A DNA stretch of 64,000 bases from Cystobasidiopsis lactophilus (GCA_001599975.1 BCIO01000002.1:3421883-3485882); one strand, 5' to 3'. Counted from the stretch's first letter, positions 10,531 to 22,041 are shown. Notes: generated by a model from the letters alone, not told the origin. A program made the numbers and translations.

Positions 10531-11163
10531 GCGGAGGCTGACGAGGCCTTTTTAGTGCATGGTTTCAAGATGGCAGTGAAGCGAGGCGAGGCGAGAACCA
10601 GTGTCAAGAAGCGTTGGGATCATTCTGACACATTCGAAGGACATGTCGACGGGCCCAAGAGGGACGGTGGTAGAGCATGAATGGTGAAGCTGAGATGAGA
10701 GGAAGTCTGGCCAACGTTAAGCCGCAAAATGTCGGTTTCGCCACCTTGGCCATCCTCCTCGCTGAAGTCAGTTGATAACTGCGGAGTCCACTTCAAGATA
10801 AGAACGGCGCTTGGTGGGTAGATGGCGGAATGGGACTTGCTCCGCTTCAGCTCTCTCGTTAGGGTCAGTGCAGCGTCAGCAATTAGCGCGGGATGGTCAG
10901 CTCGTTTCGGTGGTAGCCGAAGGTTTGCAAATCAGTCCCTCAAGATCAAATGAGGAAGAGGTAAGTTCATGAGCAAGGACTGCGCGCTTTTGTTGGGGTA
11001 TGGAAGAAGAGGGAGGCCCAGGGCTGCAAGGAGGAGATATATGAGCCAGCGAGCCGGTCCGCTAACTGCTTTCGGGGTTCTTTTTTTTTAAAATGTATTA
11101 GCCTATTTGATGGGCTGTTCAGCACCGCTACTCTTCAAGACCGACGGAGGAGGGCGCGCACAG
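10531..11163. other. Intergenic, no gene seen
   Basis: Holds the cyclophilin promoter and the 3' flank of MSL5. A T-rich then A-rich tract lies near 11081-11096. The open frame over 10410-10607 on the minus strand is out of frame with cyclophilin exon 1 and has no family match. Confidence 0.4.
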
Positions 11164-12916
11164 TTAGTTGTGGCTGTAAGAGGTGACGCCGTAGATCGAG
11201 TAGGAGTTGTATTGGCCGCGAGTGTTGACCGCCACCGGTTCTGTGTATCCACCCAAGATTTAGTTAGGTTCGGGCATCAAATTGAAGAGGGAAGTCCACG
11301 CACGAGGAGGCAGCCAGTTCGCGGGGTCGCGCCAAGGGGCAATCTTGGGCGGCATGTTGTGGAAGCCGGGACCATTATTCTCTCTCGGAGTCTCGCCCAG
11401 CTCGGCCATGAGCGAGGCGTATTCGGAATCGAATTGGGCGTTACCACCCGGGCCACCGCCAGGGCCGCCGTGGTGAAAGTTGCCAACCGGAGTCGAGCGG
11501 GTCGAGCCGTCCGCCTGGCGCAAGCAATCGCGAGCCATGTGGCCTGCTCCACCGCAGTTTCGGCAGATGATCTGTAAAGAGACAATGAACAACGGGTCAA
11601 TAAGGATTTGAATGACTGTAGCGAATGCTCTTCTCACATTAGCGGTAAAGTTGCGCTGCTCGGGGCAGTCCCATTTCCTGCAAGTGAAACATATCAGACA
11701 TGGATCTATTCGAAGAGGGAGTAAGCCACTTGCCTGTGACCCAGCTTGCCGCAATTTTGGCACGCCTGGTTCTCGTCGTCTCGGAGAGTGCCGTTAAGCT
11801 GGGCAAGCTCTCGGAGCTGGTTTCGCTTGTGGTCGTTATCACCTTCTGGAGTGGAAGCGGCCTGTGCAAAGAAGAATAGGTTGGCGCAATCAGCTAAAAG
11901 TTCGATCTGAAAATGGGAAGGGAGATCGCAACGCACCAATTCGATGACCTGGTTGATCATCTCGACGCACTTCTTGACCTTTTCCTCCGAGTCAGCCACG
12001 ACCAAGGCGTGCATGTCCTCGTCCTCGGCGTTGTCGCCATAAATGTCCGGCTTGCCCTTGCCGTCCTTGATCGAGCCCTTGCCGCGGATGGAAATCTTGG
12101 CGCCCGACTCGCGCTCCATCTTCTTGAGCGAGTTGCCGCGAGGGCCTACGATCAGACCGAAGAAGTTGATCTCTGGGAACTCCTTGACGGGGATATAGAC
12201 CTTTTCCTGGGGGCGGCCTCGGTGCCTCGACTGGTAATAATCCGCTGGAGGTCGGAAGGACGGATCATTGCGCATAGCCTTGTCGATTAGTTTCTGTGGG
12301 CAAACCAATGCGGGTATGAGCGTTGGCCAATCATCAAGTGAAAAGGATGCAAACCCACGTTGCGTTCGTCCTCGAGCTTCTTGCGGTAGCGGACGTCCCT
12401 CGTGTTGGTTCTCCTACCATGGCCATCGTACTGGGGTGGCGGCGAGGGTGATCTGTGAGGGCGAAATGCTGCGTTCAGCGCTGCGCACAAAGAATGGGCA
12501 AATTTGGAGGAGCCAACTCACCTGTCCCGCTCGTTGGGCACAACGTCGCCGGTGCGAAGCTTCCTGTTGATCTCCTCGAGTCTGAGGGTGGTGGCGTAGT
12601 TGTCCAGCTCGCGGGCCTGCACGTTGGACGTGATGGCGGTCGGCAGGCCGGGCAGGGGAGTGGCGGAGGGGTCAGCGTCGGCCCAGCGAGAGCGGCGCTT
12701 GCGAGGTGGCTCCTCGCCGCCTTTGGAGACCAGCGCTGAGGAGGGGGCCGGCTCGGGCGTGGCTGAGCCCTGCGAGTCGCCCCCGCCGCCCCAGCGTCGC
12801 ACAGCGGGCAGCTCAGACGTGTTCGCCCCAGTCCGGGCAGCGTCTGTGATCCGCACGATTGGGCACCTGCAATCAGACGCAGCGATGCTGAACAACCTAC
12901 TGCTTCTCCAAGACAT
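11164..12916 (-). CDS. MSL5: Branchpoint-binding protein (MSL5/SF1)
   Basis: Splicing factor that binds the intron branch site in the commitment complex. Seven exons (12522-12916, 12359-12452, 11937-12293, 11734-11861, 11638-11677, 11304-11571, 11164-11240) join to 452 residues. N-terminal part has [12 protein letters not shown] and [13 protein letters not shown], then [20 protein letters not shown] and [18 protein letters not shown]. The KH/QUA2 core is [20 protein letters not shown] with KGSIKDGKG. Two CCHC knuckles follow: [14 protein letters not shown] and [14 protein letters not shown]. Intron 11678-11733 begins GCAAGT and falls inside the first knuckle. The last exon (11164-11240) gives a Tyr/Ser/Asn-rich tail ending GVTSYSHN; without it the frame would stop at 11260. 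Start is the first in-frame ATG; an upstream exon is possible. Confidence 0.93.
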
Positions 12917-13593
12917 GATTCAAAGGCAGGCTTGAAGTGTGGTTCGGGCGCAAGAGGTTTTCGGCAGCTTGGCTGGGGCTTGGAGGCCAGCGAGTGGTAG
13001 CCCGCACTCAATCCTGGTGGCCTCATTGGCCGCCCTCAAGAGACATCCTGGATCATGCATGACCAGATCGGAGCGATTTCAGAGGATAACTACGCTGCAT
13101 TTCCCGGTCGCCACCTTGACGAAACCTTCAGACCGCCTTTGCCACTGACACTCCTATCCGACAAGGTGATACGGAAGGACTGTTAGACAGAGTAAGCGCA
13201 ACAGGAGATGATCTGTCTCTGAAGAAACGAGCCAAGGGCACAGAAAGAAAGCCGACTTTGGACCATTGGCGAACACCTCAATAAATTTTCTTGCATACTA
13301 GTTATCAAAGCGCTCTTGGTTCAAACATAGAAAATGGAGCTGATTGGAGGCATGCACACCTTTCTCGACATCCCCTTCCGGTGCTTGCCCATGCGTGTTT
13401 GCGCATCCCTCGACACGGGCAATCCCAGCGCTATCAATCTCGCTCTTGCATCGGCAACACAGCAAATGGCTCGACTGGTGTGGTGGCAACTCGGACGGGC
13501 GTGGTGCAGTCGCAAACGTCATGGGGCCAAAGAGTTTGGACGGCTCTGGAAAGTCAGAACGTCGACTAGCGCCGGTAGCCGAGATAGCGAGTG
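12917..13593. other. Intergenic, no gene seen
   Basis: Upstream of MSL5 and downstream of the first orphan gene. Overlapping short frames on both strands near 13290-13660 are not supported by splice sites or homology. Confidence 0.4.
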
Positions 13594-14442
13594 CTACAAA
13601 CCAGAGCAGACCGCATCCAGCTTCTTGTAGCCAAAGGACGTATGCAAAGTCGAAGGAACCTTAGACATAATGGCCATACATTCGGAATGGATGACCACCT
13701 TCACTGTGCTTGAGATTTTCTTCAACCACCTAGAGTTTGGCACACACACCTCCTCGAAAAACTCTCGCCATCCGTCACAGTGAGAGGCTCCAGGCTCGAG
13801 GGGTGGTCGAAAGCAATCTTGAGGGGCCGGAATTGTGCCGAAGCGATCTTGCCATTCCGCCCATTTGGCATCATTGACGATACCCTGAGTTTCGGTGAAG
13901 TAGTGCCACCATCTGGTCTCCGGCCTGAGGCGAGCGTAGTGCAAGACAGTGATCAAAAACAGCGGCCGAGCTTCGAGGCGCTTGCGGACGGCCGGCGCTA
14001 ACACTTGCTCCTCGGTGCCGTATTCACACATGACGTGAAGTAGTCGATAGAGATGGTTATACCATCCAACGAGTACTGCAACTCTTTTGCAGTGGTTTCC
14101 AGCGGAGATTTGCGAGGTTTTCGCACTCCTCTCGGCTATGTGAAGAGTGTACCGCTGCCGTAGGACGTGAAGCCCCGTCCTTAGCATGCGTAAGAGCTCC
14201 GAAGACGCTATAGAGGGCATTTCAAGAACGCAGCAAGTGGTGGTAAGGGGTGAAGAGGTTCTGACTTCTCTCAAGTCCAGCAGGCTCGCGAGATCAAATC
14301 GGGTCCTTTCAAGGTTTGGCGGGGCACAGAAGCGGCTCGAACGGTTTAAGACACATGCAAGGCAGGGCGTGACATCAGGTACAATTGGGGAACTGCTTAG
14401 GTGCAAGGAGTGAGTCTCCGCTACGAGAGTGAGATTGGGCAT
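13594..14442 (-). CDS. Orphan protein, copy A of a tandem pair
   Basis: Unbroken 282-codon frame without visible introns, unusual in this intron-rich window. I do not recognise a domain. The middle reads RLEARPLFLITVLHYARLRP, then WWHYFTETQGIVNDAKWAEW and QDRFGTIPAPQDC, ending FGYKKLDAVCSGL. The neighbouring minus-strand gene at 14608-15372 has the same blocks in the same order, so the two are tandem paralogues. The protein is rich in Arg, Leu and Trp and has no signal peptide. The first 50-60 residues are the least certain; an internal Met could be the true start. Conservation of spaced aromatic and charged blocks between copies argues that the frame is real. Confidence 0.6.
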   Translation of the reverse strand: MPNLTLVAETHSLHLSSSPIVPDVTPCLACVLNRSSRFCAPPNLERTRFDLASLLDLREVRTSSPLTTTCCVLEMPSIASSELLRMLRTGLHVLRQRYTLHIAERSAKTSQISAGNHCKRVAVLVGWYNHLYRLLHVMCEYGTEEQVLAPAVRKRLEARPLFLITVLHYARLRPETRWWHYFTETQGIVNDAKWAEWQDRFGTIPAPQDCFRPPLEPGASHCDGWREFFEEVCVPNSRWLKKISSTVKVVIHSECMAIMSKVPSTLHTSFGYKKLDAVCSGL

Positions 14443-14607
14443 GAATGCGGACCCAGTGGTAGAAGCATCTGGATTTGGTGGTTCGATGCAAGGAATGCGA
14501 TCTCAATAACAGGCTGACTCAATGTGCCCGAAGAAACCTTTTGCGCCCTCCGCCACGGTCCCGATAGCCTTTTCGCCACCCTAAGAATCCAAACGATTCC
14601 GACTGTG

Positions 14608-15372
14608 TCACCATGTCATCCCTCCCCTCCGTATGATGTGCTTGCAAATAGAGACTGCCCAAATAGTTTGGATGGCCCTTAAGATGAAAAGCATGAGATC
14701 CAGTGCATGGTAGAAAAAGGCTGGGGGCAACGAACCGGAACAGACTGCCTCCAGCTTCTTGTAGCTTATGTAGCCGCGGTCTTGGGAAACTCGCTTTGAT
14801 GTGGACGCCATGAACTCGGACGAAAGGATAACCTGGCGAAAATTAGACCAAAGCATTTTGCAAAACCAATTCAGCGTAGTCACCAAACGCACTTCCATGA
14901 AAAAGCTTTCCCAATCAGCCATGTCGTCTACTTCATAGTCAGTCCACAGGCTGTCATCGCCAAGCCGTTGAGGCGTCCCGAAACGATTTTGCCATAGAGC
15001 CCATTTGGCGCCGTCGTCAAGCGCAAGCTCGTTCGTAAAATAGTCCCACCACTTCTCCTCCTTTTCTGGTCGTAGGCGAGAGTAGTGCAGGACTGCTACT
15101 AAGAACAGCGGTCGAGATTCAATGTACTTGCGGAAGGCGGGCGTTGGCGTCTCCCAGCCGAGGCACAACAAACGAGAAAGGTATTCGCTCCAGGCCCCGT
15201 CCGCACTGCATGCTTTGAAGTGCATGTACTGGTTGCGGGTGACTTTAAAGACCGAGACAAAGAGAGAGCTAGGCGGGAAAGCAATGGCCTTGTTGGTGAC
15301 GAGTCTTCCGCGAGCAATCGCCAGGGCACGGCGAATCATGCTCATTAGATCCTGATGAGCATGGGAGAGCAT
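14608..15372 (-). CDS. Orphan protein, copy B of a tandem pair
   Basis: Unbroken 254-codon frame. Blocks shared with the neighbour at 13594-14442: YIESRPLFLVAVLHYSRLRP, WWDYFTNELALDDGAKWALW, QNRFGTPQRLGDDSLW and YISYKKLEAVCSGS. It continues past the neighbour's end with a hydrophobic stretch, FFYHALDLMLFILRAIQTIW, that could be one membrane span. The DNA upstream (around 15440-15460) also resembles the neighbour's coding DNA: both contain a shared run GTGCCCCGCCAAACCTTGA, but here an in-frame stop separates it from the ATG at 15372. Copy B may therefore have lost its N-terminal part or have an unseen intron. Function unknown. Confidence 0.6.
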   Translation of the reverse strand: MLSHAHQDLMSMIRRALAIARGRLVTNKAIAFPPSSLFVSVFKVTRNQYMHFKACSADGAWSEYLSRLLCLGWETPTPAFRKYIESRPLFLVAVLHYSRLRPEKEEKWWDYFTNELALDDGAKWALWQNRFGTPQRLGDDSLWTDYEVDDMADWESFFMEVRLVTTLNWFCKMLWSNFRQVILSSEFMASTSKRVSQDRGYISYKKLEAVCSGSLPPAFFYHALDLMLFILRAIQTIWAVSICKHIIRRGGMTW

Positions 15373-16190
15373 GGCTGTTTCGATTGGAATAGCGAGCAGC
15401 GAGGGGCAACAGCATCACTCCGAGCTCAGCCATCAAGGTTTGGCGGGGCACAACCGTCTCAAACCCACGCCCAAACTGGTGCATCCGTGCCCCTTTGAGC
15501 TGATGAGTCTAATCGCGAACGCGCATGAAGCACTGGCGCGAGGGATAGGCAAGTTCGAGAGGCGCGGCATTGCCAACTACTCGCTCGTTTTCGCTGTACA
15601 CGGCATTGCGCAATCTCAGGACCTCTGTTGAGCAGACATCAAGCAGGGGCAGGAATAGTTAGGAAAAGGGCAGACAACGGAGGCAGCGAGAGGCTGAACG
15701 CGCACAGCTCCACCTGCCAATCTCAAGGGCGCCCCTCAAAGGTGGTAGCACGGCAGATTCGGATGCGAAAAGGTTGAGAGTCAAAGTAGCAAAGTAGAGC
15801 AAAGACATGAGAGGGAAAGCCAAAAAGTGATGAAACCAAATCCCCAAGCCCTGATCCCTTTGCCCTTCGGTTCCGAAAACGCCGACCCATTTGACTCCCA
15901 GCATCCCCCTTGCCGATCCCTGCCCCCGACGCCGCCAAGTAAACCGTGCCAAAACCAAGAAGCCCGCGCAGGAGCTTTGGCGAATTTTGAGAAGTGAACA
16001 GAGAGGTCGTGAGCCAGGGCGGAGATCGTGGTAGGAGGGTGAGGGGAATATGCAAAGTAAGGGCGTATCAAAGGTGAATGGAGGAGACTGAGACTGAGAA
16101 TGGTGGGTAGTGGATGTGCGTCCAAGAAAGCGAGAGGGCGAGCAGCGCCGTGGTGTGCCCGTCCCCCTTGATCCCCCAAAAATCGACTTT
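15373..16190. other. Intergenic, mostly unexplained
   Basis: The first 100-250 bp upstream of 15372 still resemble coding DNA of the neighbouring orphan paralogue. The remainder to 16190 shows no gene that can be supported and presumably includes the eS27 3' UTR. Confidence 0.4.
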
Positions 16191-16753
16191 TTAGTTTTTC
16201 CTTCGGAATGAGCAGCCTGTGTGGGGGCCTGGCATGAGTACGAGGTCTAATTGGGCGAAGTAGAGCACGCAAACGCACCCTCTGTTAACCTCGCCTTGCC
16301 GCCGGTGGGTTGGCAGAGCACGGAAGAGCAGGACGCGCAGAGGACGACGGTTTGGGCGTGGGAGAAGACGGTGGTGATCGTAAAGCAGCCTGTGCCACTG
16401 CGTGAGCCCATAGCCCTCAGTGGCTAGTGGTGTAGACCTCGAAACGCACCTGGGCACTTGACATCCATCTGTGTGTGGTGGCAATTTTAGCGCGGAAATC
16501 CTGGACGGCACGAGACGCAGGACGCACGAAGTAAGAGTTGGGCGATTGTACGAGCCGCTTTAGCTTGTGCTTGCGGACCTCGGACTCGACGGATGGGTTG
16601 AGCAAATCGACCGTCAAAGGCTGCGATGGAAGCAAGCACCCGATTCAGCATTGGGCCACACAGCTGGGTGCAGGGCGATCCCCCGTCCGTCCGGTTTGGG
16701 CGTTGTCGCTGCCCGCCCGGATCGAACGGGTTCACACAGGCCAAACTCACCAT
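16191..16753 (-). CDS. RPS27: 40S ribosomal protein eS27
   Basis: Small-subunit ribosomal protein with a C4 zinc finger. Exons 16751-16753, 16528-16620, 16450-16468, 16279-16389 and 16191-16216 join to 83 residues, against 82 in yeast. Exon 1 is the ATG codon alone and is followed by a 130-bp intron, a layout common in ribosomal protein genes. The protein reads [20 protein letters not shown], then [58 protein letters not shown] and KN. Zinc ligands are the two CxxC pairs. Exon 3 is only 19 nt. All introns are GT-AG. Confidence 0.95.
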
Positions 16754-17011
16754 CTTGAAGGTAGGATGAGCTTTGGTGCAGGAAAAAGGGAAGAGCGTGG
16801 TCACTTCAGTTTTTTTTCAGGGTGAGACAAAACTGCCGCCGAATTGTGGTAGCATTTGCCACCTCTCGAACTTAACAAGAAGGAGCTCTATGGGGTGGTA
16901 GAATGCATTTTGGTAAAGGACTAGCCATAGCGCACCTGCCCACCGCCATCCCGAAACCAGCTGCGCGGCCAATTTTCAGATCAAGCCTTTTGTGTGAAGC
17001 CAATGAGACAC

Positions 17012-19114
17012 TCACTCCTCGCTGGCCCGCTGCTCTTCGTCCGTTGAGTAGTTGACAATGACGCTCTTGGTCTGGGTGTAGGAGTAGAACGCCTCGCGGC
17101 CATTCTCGCGCCCCATCCCGCTTGCCTTCCACCCTCCCCTGTGCCGAAAGCTTCGAACCGAACATCACGCGGTGATTTGGGGAGAAGCAACGCACCATGG
17201 AGAGCTGGCATCGTTGCGATGGCACGTGTTGACCCAGACGATGCCGCACTCCAAGCCTTCCGAGACGCGGATAGCTTGGCCGTTGTCTTTTGTCCAGATC
17301 GTCTGTTTGCCCGCAAAATGCTCTCCTGTTAGCTCTTGTGTGGTAGTAGCATTATTCAGGGGGAGAGCACAAACAGCTCCTAGACCGTATTCAGAGTCAT
17401 TGGCCAAAGCGATCGCTTCTGCTTCGGTTTTGAAGGGTGAGGCGAGAGTCAAGACGGGCCCGAAGGCTTCTTCTTTCCATAAGCAGCTATCTGTTGCCTT
17501 GGTCGCCGGGCCATCAGCGATTATGCTGTATTGATCGTGAGCGGGCTGTGAGTAAGAGATCGGTGGCGCTCACGTCGGCGGGTAGAAGTATCTGTCGAGC
17601 GTTCTTCATCAGCCCCAGTCTGAAGTGAAGAGAGATGAAGGATATATACCCTTTTGAAAGATCGATCCCGTCCAGCGCTGACTTGCCCGACATGCGCTCG
17701 CCACCACATAGCACGGCTGCCCCCTCCTCCGCCGCCTTTGCCACCAAGCTCTCGACCTGATCTAGCTGCTTCTTAGAGATCACTGTTGGCAACCTCAACG
17801 CCTTAGCATCAAAAGGGTGATTGCTAGAGGAAAGTAGAAACGCAACGGGGGCCCATCATGCTTTGTGGATTCGACGGTGAGCCAATCCGAGCTGCAATGC
17901 TGGCCATCTTCTTCTTGAGCGCTTCCAAAAAGGGCGCGTAGATTTTTTCGTGTACGATCAATCGAGTGCCAGCGACGCAAGTCTGGACTCGAGGGTGGAT
18001 TAAGAGCAAAACTTGAAATAGAGAAGTGAAAGAGACTTGCCTGGCCGCTGGCGATAAAGGCTGCGAAGCACACTCCATTCACTGCTAGATCCAAATCCAC
18101 GCTGTCAAACACCAAGATTGGAGCTGTTCGCCTCGCCCACTGTCTGAGAAAGTGCCGCCGCTTTTCTAAAAAGAGCAAAGACGAACCTTTTCCCCCAAGC
18201 TCGGCTGTGAAGGAGACCAAATTGCGCCCCACAGTCTCTCCGACTATCCGACCGCCAGCAGTGCCGCCCGTGAGGTCCACCTTGCGGATCAAGGGCGAGT
18301 TGACCAGCGCTTTGCCAGTCGTGGCCCCAAAGCCCGGCAGGATTTGGACCACGCCGTCAGGAACTGCGAATTGCTCTTTCAGATCTGATGCTTCTTAACA
18401 AAGAGAATAGCACACACTCCCGGCAGCTTTGATGATCGGGCCCAACTCGAGCACCGTCAGAGGCGTTAGCTCCGAAGGCTTGATGATCACGCTGTTGCCA
18501 GCCGCCAAAGCTACCGATAGTTTCTTGACCGTGATCAAGAGAGGATGATTGAAAGGGGTGATTTGCGCCACCACGCCGAGAGGGTAGCGCTTCACATAAT
18601 TCAGAAGAGAGCCCCGGGTAGGCTGGACGGTCCCTTCCTGCAAAAACTCTTTAGCGTCAAGGTAGAACTCAGAAGAGCTAGAAAGGAAGTCCACCTCTGT
18701 CCTAACGAGCGAAGCAAAGTAAGAGAACCACTCTCCTAAGCGGCCCAGCTGCGTGGTCATTTCCCGGATGGCGCGTCCCGTTTGAGCACATTCCAGCTTT
18801 GCCAGGCGATCCACATTCTCCTTGTATAGCCTGGCGAGCTGCTCGAGTTTGTCCGCTCGATCAGCCGGCGCCTGTCGAGACCAGACGCCCGAGTCGAACA
18901 CTTCCTGTGCCCGCTGGACAGCCGCCTCGACGTCGCTGGCACTAGCAGAATGGCAATTGCCAATGATCTCTCCGGTTGAGGGATCTTCAACAGGGATCCT
19001 AAGCCAGACTTTGAGCAAATCCAGTCCAACCTTGGACAGGGAAGATAAGCAAGCGCACAATTCACCGGTGCCAGACTGCCAGCCGTCTGCTAGCCACAGC
19101 TTGTACTCTGTCAT
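17012..19114 (-). CDS. Aldehyde dehydrogenase (NAD(P)-dependent)
   Basis: ALDH superfamily enzyme oxidising an aldehyde to a carboxylate. Nine exons (18418-19114, 18187-18363, 18041-18123, 17847-17982, 17650-17782, 17574-17591, 17375-17525, 17196-17302, 17012-17138) join to 542 residues. Seen: [20 protein letters not shown], the cofactor Lys in [30 protein letters not shown], the catalytic Glu in ELGGKAP, the catalytic Cys in [23 protein letters not shown] and the end [20 protein letters not shown]. Intron 17983-18040 begins GCAAGT just before the Cys codon, and exon 6 is 18 nt. Residues after GTGEL (about 15-40) look like an in-frame insertion compared with the family. Divergent from the short-chain dehydrogenase. 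Substrate unknown. Confidence 0.9.
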
Positions 19115-19553
19115 TATCAATCTCCTTGCAGACCAAGGTAGAAAGCAAAAGGAGGAAAGCCCGACAACTCAATGCCGCCGTCCACGTCCAAGTTTCAACT
19201 CTTCAACCCCGACCGCGACGGGCTGCATGCTTCGCTTTGAATTGGAGTCTGATCTTGTTTTCAAGCATATCAGTATATCTGATCAACCCCTTGCGTCGAA
19301 TGCTCTTGTTTCTGTGTTTGCCACCTAGCTCTGCTCTGCCTGCTGAGCAGACATTTCGAGCCTCGATTCATTTCTGCGGGACATGCTTGGTTCGATGGAG
19401 TTTCGCATCATTTCAGCTTTCAGTCACGGTGCCTCTGATAGTTTCTCAGGTTGGTTAAAGAGGGCCTTTGCACGCCGCTTTGCAGGCCGACGGCTGCGGG
19501 TTTCCCCTCCGCTTGGAGCGTTTTGATCCTGTTCCTCCAACATCAAAGCGGCA
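19115..19553. promoter_or_regulatory. Shared upstream region of aldehyde and short-chain dehydrogenases
   Basis: 439 bp between two divergent oxidoreductase genes. No specific site was recognised. Confidence 0.45.
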
Positions 19554-20574
19554 ATGGCATCTAATTCTCTTGGAGATTTCTCTCAAGGTGTGGCTTTGGT
19601 CACCGGAGCGGGATCGGGTTTGGGCCAGGCTTCTGCCCTTGCGTTTGGAAAGGCTGGAGCACGCCTCATCTTGGTCGACATGTCTCAAAAGGGCTTGGAT
19701 GCTACCGTCGCTTTGTTGGGAGCGAGCTTTCCAAAGGAGAAGCTTTTGCTGAAAGTGCTGGACGTCACGGATCGGGACGAGCTGCAAAAGTTCATTCGAA
19801 GCATCCCTTCGCTCCCAGGTTTTGGACGCTTGGACTATGGTCAGTGGGCTTTTCGTAGTGGATTCCACGTTATATCTGAGCCCAAATCGCTATAGCCATC
19901 AATTCGGCTGGCATTGTGGCCAAGCAGGACCTCAAGCCGATCGCCGAGACGGACCCGGACGATGAGGAGAGGGTTTACATGGTAAGCGGTCTCCTAGTTT
20001 TTCAGCGCATCAGCCTGATCGTCTCTCCGACGCAGGTCAATCTTATTGCCCAGCACCACCTTTGCCGCGAAGAGATCAAAGTCATGCTTCTTCAAGAACC
20101 GCTTCCCTCTGCACTGGCCGCTGATCACGAGCCTTGGCGATCAAACAAGACCACACGAGGCGCCATCGTCAACTTTGCGAGCTGGTCAGCATTCCACGGC
20201 AGTGGCGCTGGAGCCCCCTGTGCACCTTCCTACCCGGCAACAAAGCATGGGCTTGCAGGCCTGACCAAGGCTTGCGCGGTCGGACATGCGGCCCAAGGAA
20301 TTCGTGTCAACGCTGTGGCTCCTGGGCCCATCTTGACACCGATCCTGGGAGATGCCCGCCCGGAACTCCTGGAAGAGTTCGGCCGGCAGCTTGTGCCACA
20401 GAAGCGCGTCGGCCACGCCGGAGAAATCGCCGACACCTGCTTGTTCCTCTGCAGCGAGAGGGCTTCTTATATCAATGGCCACATCTTGAACGTGGATGGC
20501 GCCTGGGTAAGTACAATTTCGTTCTGCTGTCGTGCTGGAGCTCAAGTCTGTTTCGCCCTCAGAATGCGGCTTGA
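19554..20574 (+). CDS. Short-chain dehydrogenase/reductase
   Basis: Classical SDR that oxidises or reduces a hydroxyl/keto group with NAD(P). Exons 19554-19839, 19896-19981, 20036-20506 and 20563-20574 join to 284 residues. The cofactor motif is TGAGSGLG with an acidic residue at the end of strand 2 (LILVDMS), favouring NAD. The NSAG motif follows in AINSAGIVAKQDL. The active site is Ser in NFASWSAFHGS with Tyr-x3-Lys in SYPATKHGLAG. RVNAVAPGPILTPI and SYINGHILNVDGAW complete the fold. The last exon codes only for NAA and the stop. It shares its upstream region with the aldehyde dehydrogenase, which suggests, but does not prove, one pathway. Confidence 0.9.
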
Positions 20575-21074
20575 TCTCATAGAAGCCATCTCTACTCTTT
20601 CATTGCAGACTGATACCTTAGACAATACCTCTGCCCTTCCATTGTCCTGAAATCCAAGTTGCCACATGTTTCGCCACCGACGACTGAGCTCAGAGATTTC
20701 AGCGAGAACCGACCTCTTTCGAAGCTAGCCACGAGCTGTTCACCTTTACCGTCCATCATGCGCCTAATTCGACTCAGGATGAAGCGTCGACCGCCACAGA
20801 CCGTGCAGTCCTCTGCCACTTTCACGCGAGTGGCGGCGCTTGCCGGAAATTTCGACCGCTTTGGCTGATTTGAGAGCAGTGTGACTTTGGCTCTGACAAA
20901 TGACCTGGGTGATCCTTGTTTCGATTTCGAAGCGCTGGAGCGTATGTGTATTTGGCTCTCACGACGATGTTGCCTCATTAAAGCTTGCCTGTAATCGAAG
21001 TGGACTGGAGTCTTTTGGACACCTCCTTTCGGCCACAACCTTCATACTCGGTTTCATCCAAAGGTAGTCCTACC
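20575..21074. other. Intergenic, no gene seen
   Basis: 500 bp. A minus-strand open frame over 20592-21038 has no family resemblance and no splice support. Confidence 0.4.
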
Positions 21075-22041
21075 ATGCGACCTTTAGAATCACCTTTTTC
21101 TTCCTTCGAGCTGGAATTGCGACCGCTGGGGAAGCGTCCAGTTGACGCTCAAGCATTTCTCTGCGTTCGCCCAAAGTCGAATCCCACCCTCAAGCTCGGA
21201 CAAGAAGAAGTTGCCTTCGTGGAGCTTGTCGGAGACGAGGTATCATCTGTGCACCGTGTGGACGGCTATACGATTTGCGTCCTAGGCGTGCTGTCCGATG
21301 CGTTCTCCATTTCGCCAACGAAGTCTACGTCTGCTCAAAAAGGCGCGCAACCATTTTCACGGGTCTCTGACAACCTACTGAACTGTAAAGCCATCAGTTC
21401 CCACCTCGCTGTCCAGACTTCATCTCGGTTTTGGGGGCCCAATTCTCAGCATGTTGGAGCAGCCAGACCTCACTCTAGGCGCCCACCTCTGGGACTGTGC
21501 TTTGGTTCTTGCTCTACGAGTGGTCCATCAACCCGAACGCTTTGATGGTCTGGCAGATAGTCAAATCGTCGAACTGGGCGCTGGATGTGGCTTGCTGGCG
21601 TTCATTTCCGCCCTGCTCTTTCCGGCTGCACCCGTCTTGGCAACGGACACCAATGACGTCGTGGATGCAGCCCTGATGCCCAATCTCCAACGCTTTCAAG
21701 CCCAGCATCCAACAGCGTCAGTCTCCGTGCGGCCCCTCACATGGTCAGAATCGCCAGTGCTGCCCGCGCTCTCTCGGAAGCGAGTGACGCTGCTTGCATC
21801 CGATGTGCTCTACAACACTTCCAGTCACGGTATCTTTCTGTCCACGATTATGTCGTTCTTTCGCCAGCCCAACGTCGACGTTGTTTGCTATTTGGCGTAC
21901 AAGAGGAGAACAGAAGGGGACGATGGCTTCTTTGGTATGGCCGCAGAGATACTGCGTGTGAGGAGGATGGAAGAGCTGGATTGGGGCGACGTTTCGATTT
22001 GGAAGCTTTCCAGGCTCGTCGACCAAGCTCACCCACTTTGA
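21075..22041 (+). CDS. METTL21-like (Methyltransf_16) protein methyltransferase
   Basis: Seven-beta-strand methyltransferase of the lysine methyltransferase group that includes METTL21 and yeast EFM enzymes. The final exon is clear: LTLGAHLWDCALVLALRV, then the SAM-binding motif I VELGAGCGLLAF, ATDTND (motif II), LTWSESPVLP and ASDVLYNTSSHGIFLSTI, ending KLSRLVDQAHPL. The upstream exon starts at the ATG at 21075 (MRPLESPFSSFELELRPLGK). One or two introns lie between about 21238 and 21450; I could not place their borders with certainty. Substrate cannot be named from the sequence. Confidence 0.78.
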
